Under the pieces are notes generated by a model, which was not told where the DNA came from, made no database searches, and worked only from the letters and a program-made list of their open reading frames with translations. DNA of 64,000 nt from CAVREM01 sp963728825 (GTDB lineage: Bacteria > Acidobacteriota > Vicinamibacteria > Vicinamibacterales > CAVVIG01), in assembly GCA_963728825.1 (NCBI GenBank), contig CAVSLA010000002.1, forward strand, positions 416,853-480,852, read 5' to 3'. Of this stretch, positions 26,625-34,962 are shown in pieces (position 1 is the stretch's first letter; every line of letters begins with the position of its first letter). The position numbers were made by a program, and so were the translations under genes.

Positions 26625-26981
26625 ATGACCGACCGGAACGCCCGCACCGTCTACTCGACCGGCGTCGGCAGCCGCTGTTCGACCTGCGGCTGGCCGGTCG
26701 CCGACTGCAAGTGCAGCAGCCAGTTCGCCCGCGATGAAGCGCTGCCGGCTCGCATTGTCGCCAAGCTGCGCATCGAGAAATCCGGTCGCGGCGGCAAAAC
26801 GGTCACCGTCGTCTATGATCTACCGATGAACCGGCCGTTCCTGAAGGAGCTTGCCGGCGAGCTGAAGCGTGCCTGCGGAGCGGGTGGTACAGTCGTCGAG
26901 AACACGGTCGAAATTCAGGGTGACCTTCGCGACCGGGTACGTGCCGTGCTCGCGAAAAAGGGCTGGACGGTCAAAGGCTGA
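26625..26981 (+). CDS. yciH: SUI1/eIF1-like translation factor (YciH family)
   Basis: A 118-residue protein with an N-terminal zinc-binding-like element (CSTCGWPVADCKC). The eIF1/SUI1 fold follows: KSGRGGKTVTVVYDLP, LKELAGELKRACGAGGTV, and IQGDLRDRVRAVLAKKGW. Bacterial YciH proteins bind the 30S subunit and are thought to affect initiation fidelity under stress. The last base of its stop codon region overlaps the start of msrA, so the two are co-translated. Confidence 0.94.
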   Translation: MTDRNARTVYSTGVGSRCSTCGWPVADCKCSSQFARDEALPARIVAKLRIEKSGRGGKTVTVVYDLPMNRPFLKELAGELKRACGAGGTVVENTVEIQGDLRDRVRAVLAKKGWTVKG

Positions 26982-27691
26982 TGATGACAAGAAGATCGCT
27001 CGTGGTCGCTTCGCTTCTGCTGGCTGCGGCCGTAGTCGTCGCAGGAGGGCAGAGCGTGTTTTCGCCCAGGAAGGAACCGCCGCGGATCCTTCCGCCCCCT
27101 GCGGTTGATGCCGAGCCGGGCCAGGCAGCGACGGAGGTCGCCGTCCTCGCCGGCGGGTGTTTCTGGGGCGTGCAAGGCATCTATCAACACACGAAAGGCG
27201 TGGTCAGCGCGGTATCCGGCTACGCCGGCGGCGAGCAACGAACGGCCGACTACGATCTTGTGGGGACGGGGAGAACCGGCCACGCCGAGTCAGTACAGGT
27301 GACATTCGATCCACGGCAGATCAGCTACGGCCGGCTGCTGCAGATTTTCTTCTCCGTCGCACACGATCCGACGCAGTTGAATCATCAAGGGCCCGACGAG
27401 GGCCCACAGTACCGCTCGGCGATTTTTCCCATGAACACGACGCAAGCCAGCATCGCTCGGGCGTACATCGATCAGCTCGGGCAGGTGCGCGCCTTTGCGG
27501 CCGACATCGTCACGACGATCGAGCCGGAGCGCGCCTTCTATCCTGCGGAGAATTACCACCAGGACTACGTTACGCGGCACCCGCGGCAGCCCTACGTGAT
27601 GATCAACGACCTTCCGAAGATCGAGCACTTCAAGCAGGGTTTTCCGGGGTTGTATCGGTCCGATCCGGTCCTCGTCCTCGCGAAACGATAA
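26981..27691 (+). CDS. msrA: Exported peptide-methionine (S)-S-oxide reductase
   Basis: A 236-residue protein with an N-terminal membrane or signal segment (LVVASLLLAAAVVVAGG), so the enzyme works in the periplasm. The catalytic Cys lies in AVLAGGCFWGVQGIY. Other family blocks are GYAGG, GHAESVQVTFDP and FYPAENYHQDY. The enzyme reduces S-methionine sulfoxide in oxidised envelope proteins. No cysteine near the C-terminus is visible, so recycling probably depends on an external thiol donor. Confidence 0.94.
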   Translation: MMTRRSLVVASLLLAAAVVVAGGQSVFSPRKEPPRILPPPAVDAEPGQAATEVAVLAGGCFWGVQGIYQHTKGVVSAVSGYAGGEQRTADYDLVGTGRTGHAESVQVTFDPRQISYGRLLQIFFSVAHDPTQLNHQGPDEGPQYRSAIFPMNTTQASIARAYIDQLGQVRAFAADIVTTIEPERAFYPAENYHQDYVTRHPRQPYVMINDLPKIEHFKQGFPGLYRSDPVLVLAKR

Positions 27692-27706
27692 TCGCGGGCG
27701 GGCCCG

Positions 27707-28114
27707 CTACTTCCAGCCGGTCGGCTTGCGCGTGAACCGCGCGGGTAGCTGCGGCTTGCTCTCGGGCTGCTGTGCCGCCTCGCCCGACGCTTCGGCAATC
27801 TCCCGCTCCAGTTCCTGGTCATCGGGGAGGCCGGCCAGCTGATCGACGAACATCAGGGAGTGCTGTGAGGGGATTTCGAATTTCTTGCCGCACGTCTTGC
27901 ACGTGACCTCGTCGTCGAGGCGGAGCAGATAATCCCGCAGCTTGGCGAACTTGGCGCGATCCGCATCGTCCGCGCCGGGCGGCAGCCGGTCTTTCTTCGC
28001 GCGGCGCACCCACTTGATGGAGTACTCGTTGCTGCGCCGGCATTTCGGGCACTGATACCGTCCGGTCCGCTGTTCAAATCGTTCGGTGAAGAGGGCGCGC
28101 TCGTCGAGGGCCAT
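27707..28114 (-). CDS. Small zinc-ribbon protein of unknown function
   Basis: A 135-residue soluble protein with two CxxC pairs, CPKC near residue 22 and CKTC near residue 72, spaced to form one zinc site. The region between is basic (WVRRAKKDR) and acidic (DDADRAKFAKLRDYLLRLDDE). The tail is disordered and Pro/Gln-rich. I do not recognise the family. The spacing suggests a nucleic-acid or protein-binding ribbon. It converges with msrA. Confidence 0.7.
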   Translation of the reverse strand: MALDERALFTERFEQRTGRYQCPKCRRSNEYSIKWVRRAKKDRLPPGADDADRAKFAKLRDYLLRLDDEVTCKTCGKKFEIPSQHSLMFVDQLAGLPDDQELEREIAEASGEAAQQPESKPQLPARFTRKPTGWK

Positions 28115-28164
28115 GCCTCATGGTACCCCGGCATTCCCCGTCCACGTCTTGGTATGTTTGAAGC

Positions 28165-28833
28165 ATGTTCTCACCCTCGTCCCGGGGGCGCCTCACCGAA
28201 TACGACATCAACCGTTTTCCGGACGAGACGCTGTTCCACCGTGTCGCGCGTGCCGTGTGCCGGGCCGGATGCCTGCCGCGCAAGGAGTTGTACGAGGCCT
28301 GGGAGATGGCGCGGCGCGTGCGTCGCCTCTGTCGCGGCGGACGGGTCGTTGACGTCGGCGGCGGGCACGGCCTGCTCGGTCAGGTCATGCTGCTGCTCGA
28401 CGACTCTTCACCGAACGTCCTCGTGATGGACAAGACCTTGCCGCCGTCGAGCCGGAAACTGCACCAGGTGCTGGTGGAGGCGTGGCCACGGCTCGCCGGC
28501 CGGGTCGCGTTTGTCGAAGAAGCGTTAGAGGCTGTCCAGATTGGCCCGACCGACGTCGTCGTTTCCAGCCATGCGTGCGGCGCGTTGACGGATCAGATTC
28601 TCGATCGCGCCGCTGCCGCGAGAGCACGGGTCGCGGTGCTGCCGTGCTGCCACGATCTTGCGGCTTGCGATACCGGAGGGCTTTCGGGTTGGGTTGATGG
28701 CGCCACTGCCATCGACGTCGTCCGGGCGATCCGATTGACCAAGCGGGGCTATCGCATCTGGACGCACGCCATTCCTGCGGAGATCACACCCAAGAACCGG
28801 TTGCTCATCGGCGCCCCGATCTCTGCGGCGTGA
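28165..28833 (+). CDS. Methyltransferase-fold protein (PF13679-like)
   Basis: A 222-residue protein. Motif I is VVDVGGGHGLLG, followed by a stretch like motif II (VLVMDKTLP). The blocks VVVSSHACGALTDQIL and AVLPCCHDL are the hallmark of the PF13679 methyltransferase family, which includes proteins related to METTL25/RRNAD1. The CC pair suggests metal or zinc binding. The substrate is unknown, possibly rRNA or protein. It converges on the downstream FHA gene. Confidence 0.78.
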   Translation: MFSPSSRGRLTEYDINRFPDETLFHRVARAVCRAGCLPRKELYEAWEMARRVRRLCRGGRVVDVGGGHGLLGQVMLLLDDSSPNVLVMDKTLPPSSRKLHQVLVEAWPRLAGRVAFVEEALEAVQIGPTDVVVSSHACGALTDQILDRAAAARARVAVLPCCHDLAACDTGGLSGWVDGATAIDVVRAIRLTKRGYRIWTHAIPAEITPKNRLLIGAPISAA

Positions 28834-28865
28834 GGCCGGAAACGGTCAGTCGGCCGGAGTTTGCC

Positions 28866-29675
28866 TCAAAACCTGACGCGGATTCGCGCCTGTCCGAGGA
28901 CGATGTCGTCGCCCGATTGCAGACGGACGCCGCGCCCACCGAAGGGAACCGGCAAGGTCTTCCCCTTCCGGACGATTCTCGTACCATGCAGGCTGCCGTC
29001 ATCGAGCAGGCGAAACTGGCCGGAGCGCGCGTCGTGTTCGATGTGAGAGTGCCTGCGTGAAACGCTGCGATTGACGTCGGCGGCAGTTTCCGAAAAGGCG
29101 ACGTCGTTGGTTCGAATCAGTCCATGGTGGCCGTCGCGGACTTCGCTGCCTCTTCCGAGGTCGATCCGCCGGGCCGCGAACGCGTAGGTGCGGTGCTCGG
29201 CCGCTCCATGGACGACCGTCATCTCCAGCCGGGCCGGCAGCGGCTCGGACGGCGGAGCCTGGTGGACTTCGCGGACGACCCTCGAGAAGGCGATCGCGAA
29301 CTGGGGATCGGTCCAGTGTCGCGGCACGCGCGGCACGTATGTGACGCCGACCTCGAGATCGACGCTCACGCAGCGCAGCGCCTGCAGCCGGTCGGTGATC
29401 CTGTCGTGCAGGGTGACCGCGCCATCGATGATGGTCTCGAGCCTGGCCCGCTCGTGCTCGGAGGGCGCGACGATAGACACCTGAATGGTGTTGAAAGGAA
29501 ACACTCGGGTGCCCCGGCCGCCCGACTGGACTTCGCGCTCGACTGCCTCAACGATGGCGTGGGCGAGCTCGATCGGTTCGCGCGCGGTGCTGCTGCGCAC
29601 GAGGTTCTTGGCAGCGCCGGTCATGCCGCGCGCGATGGTTCCCTCGAGCCGCCGTGCCTTGTCAAGAATGTCCAT
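28866..29675 (-). CDS. FhaA-like protein: N-terminal DUF3662-type domain and C-terminal FHA domain
   Basis: A 269-residue cytoplasmic protein. The first 120 residues (PIELAHAIVEAVEREV, FPFNTIQVSIVAPSEHE) resemble the FhaA N-terminal domain. The last 90 residues form an FHA domain (IDLGRGSEV, VNRSVSRRHSHIEHD, DDGSLHGTRI). FHA domains bind phosphothreonine. It is the last gene of the kinase/SEDS operon, 52 bases after the SEDS gene, with a palindromic repeat in the gap. By analogy with mycobacterial FhaA it may dock kinase-phosphorylated cell-wall proteins. Confidence 0.85.
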   Translation of the reverse strand: MDILDKARRLEGTIARGMTGAAKNLVRSSTAREPIELAHAIVEAVEREVQSGGRGTRVFPFNTIQVSIVAPSEHERARLETIIDGAVTLHDRITDRLQALRCVSVDLEVGVTYVPRVPRHWTDPQFAIAFSRVVREVHQAPPSEPLPARLEMTVVHGAAEHRTYAFAARRIDLGRGSEVRDGHHGLIRTNDVAFSETAADVNRSVSRRHSHIEHDARSGQFRLLDDGSLHGTRIVRKGKTLPVPFGGRGVRLQSGDDIVLGQARIRVRF

Positions 29676-29689
29676 GGGAATCCTTTACG

Positions 29690-29749
29690 GGGGTCAGATC
29701 TTGATTTTTGACCGATGTGACTGACGGTCAAAAATCAAGATCTGACCCC
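29690..29749. repeat. Perfect 25-bp inverted repeat overlapping the 3' end of the SEDS-PBP gene
   Basis: Arms at 29690-29714 and 29725-29749 are exact complements around a 10-base loop. Each arm begins GGGGTCAGATCTTG. The right arm encodes the last residues (GSDLDF) and stop codon of the SEDS-PBP gene, so the element has been captured as coding sequence. It is probably a REP-type element spread by a Y1 transposase elsewhere, and may also terminate transcription. Confidence 0.92.
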
Positions 29750-32700
29750 GCTATGAGTCCAACCGCTGCCGCCGCCGAGACGATCTCGCCCGCTGCCGGT
29801 GCCGCGTTGGCGCTGCCGTAACCCGCGTTCTCGATGATGATCGCGAACGCGATGCGTCTGGTCGCCGCTCCGTACGGGGCAAAGCCGACGAACCAGCTGT
29901 GCGAAGGCTTGCCGGCGACTTCCGCCGTACCGGTTTTGCCGGCGATGCGCGACGGATGCGCCCGCAGACTCTTCCCCGTGCCGCTGAGCACCGCGTCTCG
30001 CATATAGCGGGCGAGCAGGCGGGCGGATTCCGGGTCGAGAAAGGTCTCCGCCTTGTCGTGGTGTGAGGTCGTGGTCCAGCGAACGGTCGGCAGTCGCCCG
30101 TCGGCCGCGATGGCCGCCGCGACGCGGGACATCCGCAGCGGAGTGGCCAGGACGTCACCCTGTCCGTAGCCGATTTGCGGCAGCGTTGCATTGATACGGG
30201 TGCGCGCGTCGTGGCCCTGACTGAGTGAGATGCCCAGCTGGCCGGCGACGTCGACCAGCGGTTCGGGCCCCAGCTTCACCGCGAGCTGCGCAAAGTACGC
30301 ATTGCACGAGCGCACCAGACCGTCGTGCAGATCGATGCTGCCGTGCGGCTGGGTATCGAGCACATCGTCGCGAATCGGACGGGCGCGGCCGGCGATGTTC
30401 GCTCCGACCCGGCCATCGGTCAGCCGCGAGCATGCGAAGACGGTTCGCTGAAGATCTTCGTGCTCGCGGAGCGCGGCCGATGCGGTGACCAGCTTGAACG
30501 TCGAGCCGGGCGGGTAGAGGCCGTAGCGTGCCCGGTCAAGCAAGGCCTCCGCCTGGGTTGCGTCGATCGGATCGCCTGCCGCTGCCCAGCGCTCGTCCGG
30601 CCACGGATAACTCACGCTGGCCAGCAGCTCGCCGGTGTCGGCGTCGAGCACGACCGCCGCGCCCTTGCCGCTCGATCGCTGCGCGTAGCTGGCGATAATT
30701 GACGCGGCGCGAAGCTGAAATGCGGCATCGACCGTCAGCGACACGTCGCGCGGCCGCTCGAGGAACGCCGTCATCCCGTCGCGGCCTCCCCGCAGCAGAG
30801 GAATGACGGCGGAGTAATCGCGACGCAGAGCGCCCTCGGAGATGACCGCGTGATCGTCGAAGCCTCTGAGCGTGCCTTCGGCATCGCGCTCGATATAGGA
30901 CGTGTTCGCCGCGCTCCAGTTGACACGGGTCCGCGAATTGCCGAGGAGATGAAACGCTCGCCCACGCAGCGGATAGCATCGTTCACCTGTCCCGAGCGCA
31001 GTCGAGGGACCTGCCGCCGGGCACACTTCCTCCAGCGAGATGCCGAGCTTCTGATAGCCGTCGCGCGCTTTGGCGATCGCTTCGGCGGCGCCGGTCGCAA
31101 GCGGCAGACCGCGGCGATCGTAGACGGTGCCGCGTGGGATGCCACCCACGATGTCGAGCACCCGCGGGTTGTAGGCGAAGCGGCGTCCTCCATCACCCTG
31201 GCGGCCGAGGTGCGGCCGGACCACGTAATCGTCCGCACGAAGGACCTGGATGTCTACGACTGTCGCGATCAGGACGATCGCGGCGACGCCAAGCGAGCCG
31301 CCCAGCCAGCGCATCGGCGCATGGAATGGAGTGAAATCGATCTGCGGCCGGCGATCGGCGTGAATCGACGTGAGCATTCCCAGCGCCACGAAGTTGGTCA
31401 CCATCGCAGATCCGCCGTAGCTGAGGAATGGTGTCACGACGCCGGTGAGCGGCGCCGCACCGACGACCCCTGACGCCATGATCAACACCGGCACGATCAG
31501 GAACAGCGTCATCGTTGTCGCCAGGAAGAAGCCGTAGTCGTTGTGGGCGAGGCGCCCGATGCGGAAGCCACGCCAGGCCAGCAACCCGTAGAGGGCTGCC
31601 ACCAGCAGCAGCCCGATGGCGCCCTGTTCCTCGCCGATCGCCGCGAGGATCAGATCGGTGTGACCGGCCGGCAGATAGCGGGTATCGCCGAGGCCCAGTC
31701 CGGTCCCGGCCAGCGCTCCCGTCGACATCGCCCAGAGCGCGTGCGCGATCTGATCGCCGCCGGCGACGCCGTTGTCCCAGGGTTGTCGCCACATGCTGAC
31801 GCGATTGACCAGCGTTTGCGATGCCTCCATCAGGTGCCCGGCATAGAACGCCAGGACCAGGATCAACAGGCCGGCGATCGCCATGCCGGCCCGACCGCGC
31901 GCCAGCGCGTAGACCGCGAGGAAGACGCAGCAGGTATACAGCGCCGGCCCGAGATCCTTCTGCAGGATGAAAAAGAAGAGCGTCGCGCCGAGACCCGCGG
32001 CGAGCGGCAGCACGTACTCGAGCCGCGGCAGATTGAGCCAGTTCGGCAATCGCAGATCTCTGACCGCCGTTTCGCGCACGCCACGGATCAACTCCCATCG
32101 GCGCGCGACGTAGCCCGCCAGGAAGAGCGCCAGCAGCAGCCGTATCCCTTCGATGGGCTGCACCGGCCCGAGATTGACCTTGGCGGAGCTGCCGCCGGGC
32201 CCGGAGCCGAACAGCAGCACCACCCCAGACAGCACCAGGGCGACCAGCAGCGGCAGGTAGCTCAGTTCGAGAAAGGCGACGAGGCGGAAGTTGATCAGGG
32301 AGACGAGGGTCATCAGCGCCAGGCCGAGGAGGATGCCCTCGGTGTACCGTGCCACCAGAAAGCTGTCGCGCAGCGGATCGGGCCGGGCGAGCAGCGCAGC
32401 AAAACCGATCGCCGTAAGGAGATGTGCTACGACGAGGAGGAGCGGGTCGTGTCGGACGCCTCGCCACCGCCAGATGAAGGCGACGAAGTGAAAGCCGAGC
32501 ACAGAGAGCAGGCCGAAGAGCAGCACCTGATCCCTGAACTCGGTGCGAGTCCGAACGATGAATGACGGCTTCACCTGCGCAAGCTGCGACGATGTCAACA
32601 CCGGGACCGGCAAGGCGGAGCCTTCGCGCGTCGTTCGTGCGCGGGCAAGTGCCCCGACATTCGGCAGATCTCCGTTGGTGGCCCGCTCCTCCGACAGAAA

Positions 32701-33021
32701 GCGTGCGAGCTCGCGAGCCGCGGCGCGGCGCTCGGTCACGCTGGTGAACGCGGCCGCCAGCGCCGGTTCGAGCGCCTCGGCGGTGGCCGCGGCGCTCAGG
32801 TTGACGACCGCCGGCGCAAGAGTGGGGGCTTGTTCGCTGACGCTCGCCTGAGCGTCGGAGGCGAGCGAAGGTGGAATGCTGCCTGAATAGGCCAGCGCGA
32901 TCGCGAGTACGGAGACCGCCGAGGCCACGGCCAGCGCACCGTCGGACCAACCGAAGCGCCAGCGGTTCTCCTGGGCCTGTCGAAGAATTCGCTCCCCGGC
33001 GGAGGTATACGTGACACTCAT
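29728..33021 (-). CDS. Natural fusion of a SEDS (RodA/FtsW) glycan polymerase and a class B transpeptidase
   Basis: A 1,097-residue protein. After a long periplasmic N-terminal loop it has a polytopic SEDS domain, with the conserved extracytoplasmic Asp in LPAGHTDLILAAIGEE and the FLSYGGSAMV block. It continues into a penicillin-binding transpeptidase with the three active-site motifs STFK, SCN and KTGT. SEDS proteins polymerise lipid II and their bPBP partners cross-link it; in most bacteria they are separate proteins. The start overlaps the kinase stop by four bases (ATGA). An in-frame REP-like insertion sits at 30989-31010 (PSTALGTG), and the C-terminus comes from a palindromic repeat. Confidence 0.92.
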   Translation of the reverse strand: MSVTYTSAGERILRQAQENRWRFGWSDGALAVASAVSVLAIALAYSGSIPPSLASDAQASVSEQAPTLAPAVVNLSAAATAEALEPALAAAFTSVTERRAAARELARFLSEERATNGDLPNVGALARARTTREGSALPVPVLTSSQLAQVKPSFIVRTRTEFRDQVLLFGLLSVLGFHFVAFIWRWRGVRHDPLLLVVAHLLTAIGFAALLARPDPLRDSFLVARYTEGILLGLALMTLVSLINFRLVAFLELSYLPLLVALVLSGVVLLFGSGPGGSSAKVNLGPVQPIEGIRLLLALFLAGYVARRWELIRGVRETAVRDLRLPNWLNLPRLEYVLPLAAGLGATLFFFILQKDLGPALYTCCVFLAVYALARGRAGMAIAGLLILVLAFYAGHLMEASQTLVNRVSMWRQPWDNGVAGGDQIAHALWAMSTGALAGTGLGLGDTRYLPAGHTDLILAAIGEEQGAIGLLLVAALYGLLAWRGFRIGRLAHNDYGFFLATTMTLFLIVPVLIMASGVVGAAPLTGVVTPFLSYGGSAMVTNFVALGMLTSIHADRRPQIDFTPFHAPMRWLGGSLGVAAIVLIATVVDIQVLRADDYVVRPHLGRQGDGGRRFAYNPRVLDIVGGIPRGTVYDRRGLPLATGAAEAIAKARDGYQKLGISLEEVCPAAGPSTALGTGERCYPLRGRAFHLLGNSRTRVNWSAANTSYIERDAEGTLRGFDDHAVISEGALRRDYSAVIPLLRGGRDGMTAFLERPRDVSLTVDAAFQLRAASIIASYAQRSSGKGAAVVLDADTGELLASVSYPWPDERWAAAGDPIDATQAEALLDRARYGLYPPGSTFKLVTASAALREHEDLQRTVFACSRLTDGRVGANIAGRARPIRDDVLDTQPHGSIDLHDGLVRSCNAYFAQLAVKLGPEPLVDVAGQLGISLSQGHDARTRINATLPQIGYGQGDVLATPLRMSRVAAAIAADGRLPTVRWTTTSHHDKAETFLDPESARLLARYMRDAVLSGTGKSLRAHPSRIAGKTGTAEVAGKPSHSWFVGFAPYGAATRRIAFAIIIENAGYGSANAAPAAGEIVSAAAAVGLIAGSDLDF
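30989..31010. repeat. REP-like palindrome inside the SEDS-PBP coding sequence
   Basis: GTCCCGAG and a near-complement ending CGAGGGAC form a short imperfect palindrome that is read in frame as PSTALGTG between EEVCPAAG and ERCYPL. It resembles widespread CCYGAGC-type REP units normally found between genes. Confidence 0.7.
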
Positions 33022-34962
33022 CGGTCGGTGCCGGGCGCCGGGGGCATCGGTGCCGGGTCGGACGAAGTCGCCTGCTCGACGGCCGATGCGGGGGTGAGCG
33101 TGCCGATGCGCTGTGCGGTCGAGGCGAGGCCGCGCTGCGCCGTCCGCATCTGCCGGCCGTTTTCGCCGAACGCCGGCATCTGCGCGTAGAAGTCGAGCGC
33201 CTTGCGGTACTCGTCAGCGGCACGATTGAGGGTACTGAAGCTCCTGCGCCGTTCCCGCCACCTGCCGGGCCGAGCGAACGAGCGTCTCGGCGCGCAGGCG
33301 ATGGCCTTCTGCCAGCTGCGCGGTTTCACGGTCGCCGGACTTGTAGCCGCGGCTCGCCGCCTGTGCGAGCGCGTCTTCTCCTCGGTCCACGTCGTCCAGG
33401 CCATAGATGAACGTCCGCATCAGCCCAAGATATGGGTCGGCCCACTCGGGACGCAGCTGCGCCGCTTCGCGGAACGCCACCAGGGCTTCGGCAAACTCGC
33501 GTTGCGCCTCAGCGGCCAGCTTCCGCGCCTTGCGGGCTTCGCCGTCAATCCTGTGCAGATGTCCCTCGCAGTAACGGAGCGATGCCTTGAGAGTGGCGTC
33601 GTCGCCCCGCACCGCCACCGCGTCGATCAGGACATCGCGCGCCGCCCTCCACTGCGCCTCTCTCACGGATGGGGACGGCGTGCGGTAGTTGGCGATGACC
33701 CGGTCGGTCAGGGTGATCGTCTGGCGGACGAGCGCGCGCTCGAGTCCGAAAAGGCCAACGCCCAGGCTGCCGCTGCGCAGCTCGTGATACTGCAGCCAGG
33801 CCGCGTCCAGATCGATCAGCTCGAGGGCCGGCACATTCACGGCCAGGCGATTCGAGGTGGTCGTGACGCTGATTTCGTTCGCCACGATCACGAACGCGAC
33901 GATGAACAGCGCGGACCGGAACACACGCTTGAGTCGACGCTTCGGGGGTGGCGCGGCGACAGGGAGGCTCGCCGCAGTCAGCTTGGGTGGTATCTCGGCG
34001 GCGGCAGCCCTTCGCGGCGTCCGGCGCGTCGCGTCATCATCGCGGACGCGGCGTGTCGGCGGCTCGTCCTCGGCGCGGGCCGGCCAGCCCTCGCGCTCGG
34101 CCAGCGTCTCGCGGCCCGCCAGCACGCATTCGAGGTCCTCCCGGATGGCCTGCGCGGTGCCATAGCGATCGTGCTGAGCGCCCGCCAGCAGCTTGGCAAC
34201 GACCGCCTGGAGGCCGACCGGACAACCGTGGTCGAGGGACGGCGGAGAACGGCGCGACAGAATCGTCGACTCCAGGCGCCGCGTGTCCTTTGCCTGAAAC
34301 GGCTGCGAGCCGCTGACCATCTCGTAGAGAATCACACCGACACCCCAGAAGTCGGCGTGTGCGTCGATGTCACCAGACTCGATCCGCTCGGGCGACAGGT
34401 AGGCAATGCTGCCGAAGTCGTGCCGCGTGACCTTCCGGCTGAATGACAGGGCCTTGGCAGCGCCGAAGTCGAACACCTTGACCTCGTCATCGTCCAGGAC
34501 GCGGACGTTCCGCGGCTTGAGATCGCCGTGCAACAGCGAGCGGCGCTTGCGACCGTCAATCGTCGGTTCGAGCGTGTGGGCGGCTTCGAGAAAGCGGCAG
34601 ATCTGAATGGCGATCCCGACGGCTCGTGGAGTCGGCAGCGGTCCGTGCGCAATCAGCTCGGACAGGTTCTGGCCGTCGAGGAACTCCATGGCGATGTAGA
34701 AGTACCAGTCGTCCAAGGCGTACTCGTAGACCTCTGGGACCTGCCGGTAGACCTGCCACAGCTGCTTCTGATATTCGGCGCCCTCCCGCTCGGCTTCGAC
34801 GATCTGACGTGCGTCGTGGTCGTCGCCGCCGAGCACGAGTTTCAGTGCGACCCGCCGGCCGGTCCGCGAATCGGTGGCGGCAAATACGTCCGCCATGCCG
34901 CCACGGCCCGCCGGCCCGAGGACGGTGTACGGTCCGACCTGAAAACCCGGAGGAGCGATCAT
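33018..34962 (-). CDS. Membrane Ser/Thr protein kinase with TPR-like exported tail (frameshifted near the end)
   Basis: The cytoplasmic kinase has a glycine loop GPAGRGGMADV, Lys41, catalytic loop HGDLKPRN (HGD in place of HRD, residues 145-147), and DFG at 165. A Pro/Arg-rich linker leads to one membrane segment (349-365). About 280 helical residues with TPR-like repeats follow, and there are no PASTA repeats. The frame breaks near 33235. The other frame continues LNRAADEYRKALDFYAQMPAF to a stop at 33018, which overlaps the SEDS-PBP start. A single indel is the likely cause. It is the probable signalling kinase of the operon, acting on FHA partners. Confidence 0.88.
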
